Shown here: piece by piece, positions 1 through 7,863 of the stretch
Layout: each line of letters opens with the position of its first letter
How positions within the stretch are numbered: the first letter of the stretch is position 1
Source: CAYJLC01 sp044426345
Lineage (GTDB): Bacteria > Bacillota > Clostridia > Oscillospirales > Butyricicoccaceae
NCBI GenBank assembly: GCA_044426345.1
Contig: JAWXUP010000006.1
Coordinates: 10,447 to 74,446, forward strand
DNA length: 64,000 bases
Reading direction: 5' to 3'
Notes under the pieces: generated by a model
Told to the model about the DNA's origin: nothing
Seen by the model: the letters and a program-made list of their open reading frames with translations, nothing else
The model's database searches: none
Program-made: the position numbers and the translations under genes

Positions 1-1048
1 GTAATGCACCAGTTTGTAAATCAACTAAACCACTAGTTAAGATGATAAGAGCAGTTAAAGTACATACTACTAATGTGTCAGCAACAACTTCGAAGATACC
101 CCACATACCTTGACGTACAGGTTCTTTAACGTTTGATGCACTGTGAACCATAACTGAAGAACCAAGACCAGCTTCGTTTGAGAAAACACCACGTTTAAAG
201 CCCCATACTACTGCGTTTTTAACAGCAGCACCGATAGCACCACCAACGATAGCACGGATACCAAAAGCGAAAGCGAAGATTGATTCGAAAGCAGCACCGA
301 TTAAAGATGCGTGAGAGATAACAACGATTACAGCACCAATTAAGTATAAAACAACCATTGTTGGAACAACTTTTTCAGTAACAGATGCGATACGTTTGAT
401 ACCACCAACGATTACTAGACCAGCTAGAACCATTAAAACGATACCAGTAACGTAGTTTGGAATACCAAATGCGCTTGTCATATTTGAAGAAATAGTGTTA
501 ACTTGGCTCGCATTACCGATACCAAAAGATGCCATAACTGCGAATATACCGAATAAAGTAGCTAAAATTTTACCAATTTGTTTGCAACCATTGTAAGAAC
601 CAACACCGTTAGCTAGGTAGTACATTGCACCACCAGCCCATTCGTTGTTCATATTTTTACGACGATAGTAGATACCTAAAACATTTTCTGAGAAGTTTGT
701 CATTGTGCCGAAAATAGCTGCAATCCACATCCAGAAGATAGCACCAGGACCACCTGATACGATGGCAGTTGCAACACCTGCGATGTTACCAACACCAACT
801 GTAGCTGCAAGAGCAGTACAAAGTGCTTGGAATTGAGAGATTGAACTTGCATCTGTATTTTTACCAGATACATCTTTTTTGAAAACGCTACCGATTGTGT
901 GTTTGCACCAGTGTGCAACGTGGCTAAATTGGAAACCCTTTGTAAGGATTGTCATTAATACGCCAGTTAAAATAAGTAGTGAAAGTACCGGAATACCCCA
1001 TACGAAACTGTTAATTGTGCCATTAATGCTTGCTATTGTGTCTAACAT
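1..1048 (-). CDS. Sodium:alanine/glycine symporter (AGCS family), 3' end outside window
   Basis: Integral membrane transporter that couples uptake of alanine or glycine to a cation gradient. Translating the minus strand from the ATG at 1048 gives 349 codons of a hydrophobic protein beginning MLDTIASINGTINSF. It has the family hallmarks TALAATVGVGNIAG and GVFSNEAGLGSS. A strong AGGGGGA ribosome site lies just upstream of the ATG. The reading frame runs off base 1, so the C-terminus is not seen. It sits directly behind a glycine riboswitch with an intrinsic terminator, which points to glycine as a physiological substrate. Family assignment is firm; the choice between glycine and alanine is inferred from the riboswitch. 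Confidence 0.93.
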   Translation of the reverse strand, partial: MLDTIASINGTINSFVWGIPVLSLLILTGVLMTILTKGFQFSHVAHWCKHTIGSVFKKDVSGKNTDASSISQFQALCTALAATVGVGNIAGVATAIVSGGPGAIFWMWIAAIFGTMTNFSENVLGIYYRRKNMNNEWAGGAMYYLANGVGSYNGCKQIGKILATLFGIFAVMASFGIGNASQVNTISSNMTSAFGIPNYVTGIVLMVLAGLVIVGGIKRIASVTEKVVPTMVVLYLIGAVIVVISHASLIGAAFESIFAFAFGIRAIVGGAIGAAVKNAVVWGFKRGVFSNEAGLGSSVMVHSASNVKEPVRQGMWGIFEVVADTLVVCTLTALIILTSGLVDLQTGAL

Positions 1049-1097
1049 TATATAATTCCCCCTTAAATTTTCAATTGTAGTTTATTTTCACAGATAA

Positions 1098-1128
1098 AAT
1101 AAAAAAGTCAATGCAAACGCATAGACTT
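1098..1128 (-). terminator. Riboswitch expression-platform terminator
   Basis: On the minus strand AAGTC and ATGC pair across a GTTT loop with GCAT and GACTT (1105-1128), and a U-rich run follows (plus-strand A run 1098-1106). Its place between the aptamer and the symporter start makes it the probable glycine-controlled terminator. I cannot tell from sequence alone whether glycine turns the gene on or off. Confidence 0.8.
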
Positions 1129-1145
1129 GAAAGAACGTTTTGTAA

Positions 1146-1246
1146 GTATCCACCTCATCTTGGATACGCTCTGTCCTTTCGCCTGAGAGATTGAGCTTTC
1201 GCCTTGCACCTTCGGCACTTACATTTAAGTAAGATTCTCCAGAGTT
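1146..1246 (-). promoter_or_regulatory. Glycine riboswitch, single aptamer with extra 3' stem
   Basis: On the minus strand the conserved glycine-aptamer blocks appear in order: CTCTGGAGAAT, GCCGAAGGTGCAA, then AATCTCTCAGGCGAAAGGACAGAG-type sequence between 1169 and 1246. Only one full aptamer is present. It is followed by a short stem (GTATCC...GGATAC, 1146-1166), like the ghost aptamer seen in singlet glycine riboswitches. The next element is a terminator and then the AGCS symporter, so it very likely tunes transporter expression to glycine. Confidence 0.93.
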
Positions 1247-1496
1247 TGATTAATACACAGTTCGCAAATACGTTCTGCATACATCACATCATATAAAATT
1301 TTAATCTGATAAACTGCAAAAGATATATTATGTTGATGATTATAGCACAATAATTTACATAATGCAAGGCTTTTAATACAAAAATTTATGCTTTTACTAG
1401 AATAAAGCGAAATGGCTAAAAAAGTGAGGAAAACATACAGTTTACTTGTTATTTTTGACTATAACGTAAAATAAGTTTGCAAAATATATATGTGCG

Positions 1497-1510
1497 ATTA
1501 CTTTTGTAAC
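1497..1510. promoter_or_regulatory. Putative SorC-family operator, copy 1
   Basis: ATTACTTTTGTAAC is an inverted repeat of the form GTTAC-N4-GTAAY. It lies upstream of the SorC-type regulator gene. Two further copies, at 2603-2616 and 2731-2744, flank the same gene, which supports autoregulation plus control of the kinase operon. This is inference from repeated palindromes. Confidence 0.5.
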
Positions 1511-1655
1511 TGTATTCTACAGAAAAATACAATATAGGTTACAATATTTCTGAAAAATAACATAAAATTAAATGGTTTTATTGACATATTTAACAAAAGA
1601 TTATATAATAAAAGAAAAAATACTTTTTGGAAAGTATAAAAAACGAGGTACGACT

Positions 1656-2603
1656 ATGTTTCCTGATGAAAAAAAAATAACAAGACTTACAAATGTAGCT
1701 AGAATGTATTATGAACAGGATATGAGTCAAAGTGAAGTAGCAAAAGTAATCGGAGTGTCACGCCCTATGGTGTCAAAACTTTTGACAGAGGCAAAGGCAC
1801 TAGGTATTGTTACTATAAAAATAAATCAAGTTAAAAGCTTAAAACAAATGTTACAAGAACGTTTGATTAATCAATTTAATCTCAAAAATGTTACTATTAT
1901 TGAAACAACTGGAATTGGTATTGGTGAAATTGATACGAAAATTGCAACATCGACGTTTGAAAATTACGTTGCAAAAAAAGATGTGAAATTAGGCATCGGT
2001 TGTGGTTCTATGCTTGGTGCTTTATGTGAAAATTTAGAAAATAATGAAGTTAAAAGTAGTGCATATCAAGGCGAAGTTTTTCCTCTTATAGGAGGACTAA
2101 AAGCGTCGTATCGTAGCTATCATACAAATGAACTAGTGCGTAGTTTTGAGGAGAATACAGGTCTTACGGCATCTTATTTTTACTTACCAGCATTGGTTGA
2201 CACAGTGGAAGAAAAAAACTTCTTCAAAAAAACCGACCTTTATCTTGATACTGCAAGACATTGGCAAGATATGAATACTGCGTTTGTAAATATATCGAAT
2301 TTATACTCAACTCCAGACCTTGCTACATCTATTAGATTCGGCAAAAGATTAGCTCGTCAAAGGGCAGTTGGTAGATTTTTGGCGTATTATTATGATGTAC
2401 AAGGAAATTTAATTGAGCCAGTACAAGATAACGTTATGCAAATCGAAATTGAACAGCTTAGAAAAACGAAAAATGTAGTAGCTATTTGTTCTAGTAAAGC
2501 AGACCCGTTATCTGTAATAGGTGCATTGAGAACGGGAATTTTCACAAATGTGATATTATCAGAAGTACTTGCAGGAAAAATACTCGAAGTTATTGACGTT
2601 TAG
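1656..2603 (+). CDS. SorC/DeoR-type sugar-responsive transcriptional regulator
   Basis: A 315-aa DNA-binding regulator. The N-terminal part, residues about 1-55, has a helix-turn-helix of SorC type (YYEQDMSQSEVAKVIGVS). It is followed by a sugar-phosphate-binding domain with the family signatures GIGCGSML, FPLIGG and GRFLAYYYD. An open frame extends upstream to 1572, but ATG 1656 has a GAGG ribosome site 9-10 bases away and gives the expected family length. The gene precedes dhaL, dhaK and an LsrF-type gene. Family relatives such as LsrR respond to phosphorylated small sugars, so a phosphorylated product of this cassette is the likely effector. The palindromes around the gene are its probable operators. 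Confidence 0.88.
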   Translation: MFPDEKKITRLTNVARMYYEQDMSQSEVAKVIGVSRPMVSKLLTEAKALGIVTIKINQVKSLKQMLQERLINQFNLKNVTIIETTGIGIGEIDTKIATSTFENYVAKKDVKLGIGCGSMLGALCENLENNEVKSSAYQGEVFPLIGGLKASYRSYHTNELVRSFEENTGLTASYFYLPALVDTVEEKNFFKKTDLYLDTARHWQDMNTAFVNISNLYSTPDLATSIRFGKRLARQRAVGRFLAYYYDVQGNLIEPVQDNVMQIEIEQLRKTKNVVAICSSKADPLSVIGALRTGIFTNVILSEVLAGKILEVIDV

Positions 2604-2616
2604 TTACAAAAGTAAA
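2603..2616. promoter_or_regulatory. Putative SorC-family operator, copy 2
   Basis: GTTACAAAAGTAAA overlaps the stop codon of the regulator gene and matches the GTTAC-N4-GTAAY pattern with one mismatch. It is the middle of three copies. It may act as an auxiliary site for looping, which is speculation. Confidence 0.4.
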
Positions 2617-2630
2617 GTTAAAAATTGTGC

Positions 2631-2669
2631 ACATCTCCAAAATGTAGTGTTTTGGAGATGTTTTTTTTG
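2631..2669 (+). terminator. Terminator of the SorC-type regulator gene
   Basis: Stem ACATCTCCAAAA pairs with TTTTGGAGATG across a short loop and is followed by eight T. It separates the regulator from the downstream operon promoter. Confidence 0.9.
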
Positions 2670-2676
2670 TTTTTTA

Positions 2677-2705
2677 TTGACATAAATAATTACATATGAT
2701 ACTAT
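2677..2705 (+). promoter_or_regulatory. Sigma-A-type promoter of the dhaL operon
   Basis: TTGACA (2677-2682), a 17-bp spacer, and TACTAT (2700-2705). The palindrome at 2731-2744 lies about 20-30 bases past the expected start of transcription, a position suited to repression. Confidence 0.7.
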
Positions 2706-2730
2706 TTATTCAAGGAAAAGAAATATGTTG

Positions 2731-2744
2731 GTTACATAAGTAAC
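2731..2744. promoter_or_regulatory. Putative SorC-family operator, copy 3 (dhaL operon)
   Basis: GTTACATAAGTAAC is a perfect inverted repeat with a 4-bp centre, between the promoter and the dhaL start codon. It is the best match of the three copies. Confidence 0.6.
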
Positions 2745-2775
2745 TACAGCTTGATTTTAGATTGGAGCGTTAATT

Positions 2776-3393
2776 ATGCTAAATGTAAAAGATTTTATAA
2801 AAATGGTAGAAAGTGGTGCAGACGAAATTATTGGTGCAGAAGTTGAACTTACCGAAATCGATGCAAAATTTGGTGACGCAGACCACGGTATCACAATGAC
2901 TAAAGTTATGAAAAATATTAAAAAAGAAATCGAAGGCAAGTCTGAAGATACAAGTTTTAAAACTTTGCTTGATGATATTTTTATGGCAGTAATGGTTATC
3001 AATGGTGGTAGTGCAGTTCCTCTTTGGAGCACGCTTTTTGAAGGTATGAGCGAAGGCGCACCTGATAAAAACGAAGTTGACGAGGCTGAATTCAAAAATA
3101 TGTTTAAACAAGGCTATGAAACTTTATACGAACTATCAAAAGCAAATGTTGGCGACAAAACTATGATGGATACATTAATTCCAGCTGTCGAAGCAATACA
3201 AAAAGCTGAAGGAGATATTAAAGCTGTAATGTCTGCTGGTGCTGAAGCTGCTGTTGCTGGTGCTGAAAATTCTAAAAACTTCGTATCTAAATTTGGTAGA
3301 GCAAAAAGCTATAAAGAGAAAACAATCGGTACACCAGATGCTGGTGCTGTTTCAATGAAATATTTCTTTGTAGGACTTAACAAAGCATTATAA
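2776..3393 (+). CDS. dhaL: DhaL-type kinase subunit (nucleotide-binding)
   Basis: A 205-aa DhaL family protein, the nucleotide-carrying subunit of dihydroxyacetone-type kinases. The DhaL metal/nucleotide motif is visible near the N-terminus as IDAKFGDADHG (usual form G-D-G-D-H-G), with GGSAVPLW, GDKTMMDTL and PDAGAVSM further on. It is encoded just before the matching DhaK subunit. There is no DhaM or other PTS phosphotransfer gene in the window, so ATP may be the direct phosphate donor. The substrate need not be dihydroxyacetone: related two-subunit kinases act on other short ketoses such as erythrulose. Confidence 0.88.
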   Translation: MLNVKDFIKMVESGADEIIGAEVELTEIDAKFGDADHGITMTKVMKNIKKEIEGKSEDTSFKTLLDDIFMAVMVINGGSAVPLWSTLFEGMSEGAPDKNEVDEAEFKNMFKQGYETLYELSKANVGDKTMMDTLIPAVEAIQKAEGDIKAVMSAGAEAAVAGAENSKNFVSKFGRAKSYKEKTIGTPDAGAVSMKYFFVGLNKAL

Positions 3394-3559
3394 TTGATGC
3401 AGTTATTACGAACTTACCTTGAAAATTATACTATTTCGGACTAAGTCATAGAGAAACTTAGCAATGGTGTGATGAGGTAATGTTTTCCATAAAGAAAGTT
3501 ATAAATTTGCGAAAGAATTAAAAAGAATATAAAAGAGAGTATGAAAGGGGCAAAACATC

Positions 3560-4555
3560 ATGAAAATGAAAAAATTTATCAACAATCCAGACAACTTAAC
3601 AGAGGAACTATTAAAAGGCTATGCAATAGCAGGTGCTGACTACGTAGACATTGAAAACAAAATGGTTATCTCTAAAGCGTTAAAAGATGCTGACCGTGTA
3701 ACTATCGTAGCTTACGGTGGTACTGGTCACGAACCTGCAATTTCTGGTTTCGTAGGCGATGGTATGGTTGATATTTCTGTAGCTGGCGACGTTTTCGCAG
3801 CTCCAAACCCACAAGCAGTTTTCGAAGCTATCAAATTAGCTGACAAAGGTCACGGCGTTTTACTTTTAACTTTAAACCACGCTGGTGATATGTTAACTGG
3901 TAATATGACAATGAAATTAGTGCAAAAAGCTGGAATGAACGTAATTAAAGTAGTAACTCAAGAAGATATTTCTAACGCACCTCGTTCAAATTCTGATGAC
4001 AGACGTGGTCTTGGTGGCGCTATTCCTCTATATCACATTGCTGCAGCTGCTGCAAAAGAAGGAAAATCTTTAGCAGAAGTAGCAGAAATCGCTCAAAAAT
4101 ATGCTGACTCTATGGCTACAATCGCAGTTGCTGCTCGTTGTGCTACACATCCAGCTAACGGAGCTCCATTTGGTGATTTAGGCGATGACGATATGGAAAT
4201 CGGTATGGGTCAACACGGTGAAGGTGGCGGTGGACGTCAACCAATGAAAACTTCAAAAGAAACTATCGCTATTATGGCAAACGCACTAGTTAAAGATATC
4301 CCTCTTGTAGCTGGCGACAAAGCTTTCGTTATGATTAACGGTTCAGGTGCTACTACACTTATGGAACAATTTATCTTACTTAACGATTGTGTGGATTACT
4401 TAAAAGAACAAGGCATCGAAGTTATCGCTAATATGGCTGGTAATATCTTAACAGTTCAAGAACAAGCTGGTTTCCAACTTAACATTGCAAAATGGGACGA
4501 CGAAACTTTAGCTCGCTGGAACACACCAGCAAAATCTTGGGCATTCCACAAATAA
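3560..4555 (+). CDS. dhaK: DhaK-type kinase subunit (ketose-binding)
   Basis: A 331-aa DhaK family protein, which binds the ketose substrate. The glycine-rich motif YGGTGHEPAISGFVG is at residues 52-66. The substrate-anchoring histidine is probably H219 in GMGQHGEGG; in characterised DhaK this histidine forms a hemiaminal with the substrate carbonyl. The start has GAAAGGGG upstream. A 166-bp gap follows dhaL, with no obvious terminator. Together with DhaL and the LsrF-like protein it suggests phosphorylation followed by C-C cleavage. The kinase family is certain; the substrate is not. Confidence 0.9.
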   Translation: MKMKKFINNPDNLTEELLKGYAIAGADYVDIENKMVISKALKDADRVTIVAYGGTGHEPAISGFVGDGMVDISVAGDVFAAPNPQAVFEAIKLADKGHGVLLLTLNHAGDMLTGNMTMKLVQKAGMNVIKVVTQEDISNAPRSNSDDRRGLGGAIPLYHIAAAAAKEGKSLAEVAEIAQKYADSMATIAVAARCATHPANGAPFGDLGDDDMEIGMGQHGEGGGGRQPMKTSKETIAIMANALVKDIPLVAGDKAFVMINGSGATTLMEQFILLNDCVDYLKEQGIEVIANMAGNILTVQEQAGFQLNIAKWDDETLARWNTPAKSWAFHK

Positions 4556-4567
4556 AGGAGAACGATT

Positions 4568-5458
4568 ATGGCAGACGCAGTTGGAAATAAAATGGCAAAA
4601 GACTATCACCTAGACCGTGAAGCTGTTACACACGGTTTTCACGTAAAAGGTATGGGTCATGCTGGATGGGGAATGAAAAATAGACTTGCTAAAATGTTTG
4701 ATAAAGAATCAGGCAATACAGTAATTCTAGCTTTCGACCACGGTTATATTATGGGTGCTACAGCAGGACTTGAACGTCTTGATATCACCATGGAACCTCT
4801 TCTACCTTATGTAGATGTAATTATGGGTACTCGTGGTGCAATTAGAAGTTGTATCGACCCAGCAATGGATAAAGCAGTTTGTCTTCGTGCAACACACGAC
4901 TCTACAGTATTGTTTGACGAAATGAGTCAGGGTAATGGCTTTGGTCTTGATATGGAAGATGCAATTCGTATGAATGCAAGCTGTATCGCAATGCAATGTT
5001 TCGTTGGTGGTGCAGGAGAAGCTACATCGCTTGAAAATTTATGTCGCGCAGTTGATGCTGGCGAAAAATACAATGTTCCTGTAATGGCAGTTACGGCTGT
5101 TGGTAAAGAAATGGTTAGAAATAACAAGTATTTTATGCTTGCAACACGTGTTTTAGCTGAACTTGGAGCACATACAATTAAAACTTATTATTGTGAAGAT
5201 TTCGAAAAAATCGTTGCAGCGTGTCCAGTGCCAATCGTAATTGCAGGTGGTAAAAAAGTTCCTGAAAAAGAAGCTTTTGAAACTGCATATGCGGCAATGC
5301 AAAGTGGTGCACGTGGTGTTGATATGGGTAGAAACATCTTCCAAAGTGAATGTCCTGAAGCAGTTGCTGCGACTATAGGTAAAATCGTTCACGAAAATAT
5401 GAATGCTACACACGCTTACGAATTTTTCCAAGATATGAAAAACTCACTTGGCAAATAA
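4568..5458 (+). CDS. LsrF-like class I aldolase/thiolase
   Basis: A 296-aa TIM-barrel protein strongly like LsrF, the 3-hydroxy-5-phosphonooxypentane-2,4-dione thiolase that ends AI-2 breakdown, and more distantly like DhnA/FbaB aldolases. Visible family blocks are LAFDHGY, MGTRGAIRS, TAVGKEMVR, KTYYCEDFEKIV, PIVIAGGKK and GVDMGRNIFQ. The lysine in IKTYY is the probable Schiff-base residue. It starts 12 bp after dhaK with AAAGGAG upstream. The neighbouring SorC-type (LsrR-like) regulator adds to the resemblance to AI-2 systems, but there is no lsrK or lsrACDB transporter here, so the true substrate may be another phosphorylated ketose. Confidence 0.85.
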   Translation: MADAVGNKMAKDYHLDREAVTHGFHVKGMGHAGWGMKNRLAKMFDKESGNTVILAFDHGYIMGATAGLERLDITMEPLLPYVDVIMGTRGAIRSCIDPAMDKAVCLRATHDSTVLFDEMSQGNGFGLDMEDAIRMNASCIAMQCFVGGAGEATSLENLCRAVDAGEKYNVPVMAVTAVGKEMVRNNKYFMLATRVLAELGAHTIKTYYCEDFEKIVAACPVPIVIAGGKKVPEKEAFETAYAAMQSGARGVDMGRNIFQSECPEAVAATIGKIVHENMNATHAYEFFQDMKNSLGK

Positions 5459-5537
5459 CTAGGGATAACTCTTGTGGTTGTCCGAAAAACGACTAAAATA
5501 TAAAAAAGAGATAAAGAGAACTCAGTAAATAAAAAAA

Positions 5538-5661
5538 GACAAAGTAAACTGAACATAATCTTGGCGGACCGTGAGCAGTTTTCTTTGTCTTAGGTAGGAA
5601 AAATATCCTAAACATAATTATAATACTAAGTTTAGCAAAAGTCAATAAAAGGATATTTTTC
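5538..5661 (+). promoter_or_regulatory. Structured intergenic region with two nested inverted repeats
   Basis: Two stems can form between the LsrF-like gene and the DUF1097 gene. The first pairs 5538-5551 with 5576-5589 (GACAAAG and AAACTG arms, loop about 24 nt). The second pairs GAAAAATATCC (5598-5608) with GGATATTTTTC (5651-5661). The second stem ends in a short T-rich stretch, so it may attenuate transcription into the membrane-protein gene. I match it to no known riboswitch. Confidence 0.4.
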
Positions 5662-5701
5662 TTTCAAAATTAAAAAGTTAATTTATAAAGGGGAAAGAAA
5701 A

Positions 5702-6238
5702 ATGAAAACAATTAAATATTTAGGTGGCCCTACAATTATTGCGATACTTGCTTGCATCTGTCAAATTATAGACCAAATTATCGGTGCACCTCTTGGTGTA
5801 GCCCTAGGTGTTGACATCGCTTCTGGCGGTTGGATGGCATTTATCGGTTGGGCGTGCTATTTCTTAGCTGGCTGTGACATTAAAGGTGGAGCAAAAGTAA
5901 TGATTTCTGCGATAATCGCAATTATTGCATCAACAGCTATTATCTTTAGTGGCGTAAATATCCTTGCTGGATTAGGTTTCTGGGCATTCCCAATTTCAAT
6001 TCTTTTCTGGGTAATCCCAACAATCGCTACAGAAAAAATTACTATGAATATCGTACCAGTATTATTCATTACAGCAGGTATATTCTTCTCAATGCCAAAT
6101 CCTGATTATACAGCAATTAGTTCTTACGTATCTCTTGGTGCATATGAATTAGTATACGTTTTCTTAGGTTGCGTATTAGGCTACTTCACAATTCTTATCC
6201 GTGGCGCATATGACGCAAAATATAATAGCGCAGAATAA
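5702..6238 (+). CDS. DUF1097 family membrane protein
   Basis: A 178-aa hydrophobic protein with about five membrane helices, spaced through LGGPTIIAILACI, GGWMAFIGWACYF, MISAIIAIIASTA, FWAFPISILFWVIP and ELVYVFLGCVLGY. It matches the DUF1097 family of small inner-membrane proteins, whose function is not established. RBS is AAAGGGGAAAG. Its place in a sugar-kinase cassette suggests transport or membrane leakage control of the substrate, but that is only contextual. It could also be transcribed separately because of the structured gap upstream. Confidence 0.7.
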   Translation: MKTIKYLGGPTIIAILACICQIIDQIIGAPLGVALGVDIASGGWMAFIGWACYFLAGCDIKGGAKVMISAIIAIIASTAIIFSGVNILAGLGFWAFPISILFWVIPTIATEKITMNIVPVLFITAGIFFSMPNPDYTAISSYVSLGAYELVYVFLGCVLGYFTILIRGAYDAKYNSAE

Positions 6239-6282
6239 TTTCAACAATAAAATGATGATTTAAAAATTAGGAGGAAAAAATT

Positions 6283-6597
6283 ATGTTTGATATCGTACAT
6301 ATTGGTTTACCAACAACTCAAGAAAAAGAAGGCGAATTCCACGCTGAAGGTGCTGGCATCTACGTAACAGCTCCAGAACTTAGCCCGTTCGCTATTGAAT
6401 ACGTTAGATTTTTACCAGGATCTATTTTCCCTGAAGAAATGCATTACGACGTTCACGTTGCTGCAAAAGTTGACTCTATTGAAAAATATGTTGAACTTGC
6501 AGATAGCGTAATTGTACCAAAAATGGATAATGGCGACTGTTATTTATGCTTTGTTAAAAAAGACCAAGCAATAATTGAACTTATCGAAATGAAATAG
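6283..6597 (+). CDS. Small VOC-like (glyoxalase fold) protein
   Basis: A 104-aa soluble protein with good AGGAGG RBS, last gene of the DhaLK cassette. The C-terminal half (DVHVAAKVDSIEKYVE ... LCFVKKDQAIIELIE) reads like the beta-alpha-beta-beta repeat that ends vicinal-oxygen-chelate (VOC) domains. VOC enzymes are metal-dependent isomerases, lyases or dioxygenases. In AI-2 catabolism a small protein (LsrG, a different fold) isomerises the phosphorylated product before LsrF; this protein could fill a similar step. Fold assignment is moderate and function is speculative. Confidence 0.5.
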   Translation: MFDIVHIGLPTTQEKEGEFHAEGAGIYVTAPELSPFAIEYVRFLPGSIFPEEMHYDVHVAAKVDSIEKYVELADSVIVPKMDNGDCYLCFVKKDQAIIELIEMK

Positions 6598-6628
6598 AAA
6601 GTACTTTCATACGTGATGTAAATTAAAT

Positions 6629-6663
6629 AAAAACCGAGAAAACTTTGATTTTTCTCGGTTTTC
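6629..6663 (+). terminator. Terminator of the DhaLK/LsrF-like operon
   Basis: AAACCGAGAAA pairs with TTTCTCGGTTT across a 7-nt loop, with T residues following. The rest of the 6598-6978 gap is AT-rich and holds only the TetR-gene promoter. Confidence 0.88.
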
Positions 6664-6926
6664 TTATGAAAAATCTTAAAATTCGACAATATAAAATCAA
6701 GTTGTTTTTACAACTATAATGTAAATAAAATAATAGAAAAATAAGAAAAAAATAAAAAACAGTCTGATTTCGTTGAAAATGCAATAAATAAAAAAGGTAT
6801 TTTAAGATGAATATTAAATTAAATTAATATGAATAAAGAGTACAACAATATTTAAAATTTAAACTTTATCATACAATATGTCGGATAAAAGATTGTAAAA
6901 ATACCAAAAATTGTCACTAATATTAA

Positions 6927-6955
6927 TTTACAACTTAACAAAATTGTGTTAGAAT
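6927..6955 (+). promoter_or_regulatory. Promoter and possible operator of the TetR gene
   Basis: TTTACA (6927-6932), 17-bp spacer, TAGAAT (6950-6955). An inverted repeat TAACA-N6-TGTTA (6936-6951) lies in the spacer, a typical place for a TetR-type repressor to control its own gene. Confidence 0.6.
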
Positions 6956-6978
6956 AGTCTCTGGGGTGATAAATAACA

Positions 6979-7620
6979 ATGGAATTTAAAAGAGCTCGTT
7001 CGGAAGAACAATTTTTATTCAGAAAACAAGAAATAATTAATTGCGCAGTCAAGATTTACGATGAAAGTGGTTATGAAGGGATGAATTTCAGTAGAATATC
7101 TGAAATCACAAACTTTACAAGACCTACAATCTATAAATATTTTGCAACAAAAGAAGAAATTATGCTAAGTTTAGTTCTAAAATACACTGATGAACTAATA
7201 GCATATGTAGACAAGGAAATTCAAATACTTGAAGAAATCTCAAATGAAAGTATTTCGAATATTTTAACAAGAGCAATTCAAATCGTACCAAACTTTATGA
7301 ATTGTTACTCAATTTTATATTCTGTATTAGAAAAAAACGTATCATTAGATGCACTAGTAGAATTTAAAAAAGAGTGGAGAGCTAGACAAATTACGTTAAG
7401 AACGCATTTGACTCAACTTTTCCCAACTTTAAACGATGATGAAATACACGAATTTTTAGTAAAATATTTCTCATATGCAAGTGGATTATATCCAATGTGT
7501 AACAAAACGCAAATCCAAAGAGATGCTTTAAGAAAAGCTGGCATTCCTGATATTCAAATTAGTTTTTCAAATTACTTTGAACCAATTTTGCTAAAATTAT
7601 TGGAAGACTTGCACGATTAA
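6979..7620 (+). CDS. TetR family transcriptional regulator
   Basis: A 213-aa regulator. Residues about 18-65 form the TetR helix-turn-helix (IINCAVKIYDESGYEGMNFSRISEITNFTRPTIYKYFATKEE). The rest is an all-helical ligand-binding domain with no recognisable ligand signature. The gene stands alone between two terminators, so its targets cannot be read from an operon. The palindrome in its own promoter suggests autoregulation; the isomerase gene downstream or the cassette upstream are possible targets. Confidence 0.85.
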   Translation: MEFKRARSEEQFLFRKQEIINCAVKIYDESGYEGMNFSRISEITNFTRPTIYKYFATKEEIMLSLVLKYTDELIAYVDKEIQILEEISNESISNILTRAIQIVPNFMNCYSILYSVLEKNVSLDALVEFKKEWRARQITLRTHLTQLFPTLNDDEIHEFLVKYFSYASGLYPMCNKTQIQRDALRKAGIPDIQISFSNYFEPILLKLLEDLHD

Positions 7621-7636
7621 TTTTATATAGCTTTTA

Positions 7637-7670
7637 AAATAAATCTACAATTTGTAGGTTTATTTTTTTT
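7637..7670 (+). terminator. Terminator of the TetR gene
   Basis: AAATAAATCTACAA pairs with TTTGTAGGTTTATTT and runs into eight T. Confidence 0.85.
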
Positions 7671-7772
7671 GTCCCAGTGAAAGAACTTGCAGAAAAAAGA
7701 ATAAATATTTTAAATAGATAAAAAAACAATGAAATTTTGTTTAAAATAACAATTGTAAAATTAAATAATCGA

Positions 7773-7801
7773 TGGACATACATATTGAAAAATAGTATAA
7801 T
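7773..7801 (+). promoter_or_regulatory. Promoter of the SIS-domain isomerase gene
   Basis: TGGACA (7773-7778), 17-bp spacer, TATAAT (7796-7801), 62 bp ahead of the start codon. Confidence 0.7.
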
Positions 7802-7863
7802 ATATTCATAGGAAAATAACGTACAAAAAGAAAATATTAACTATAAAAATCAAGGAGAGTATT

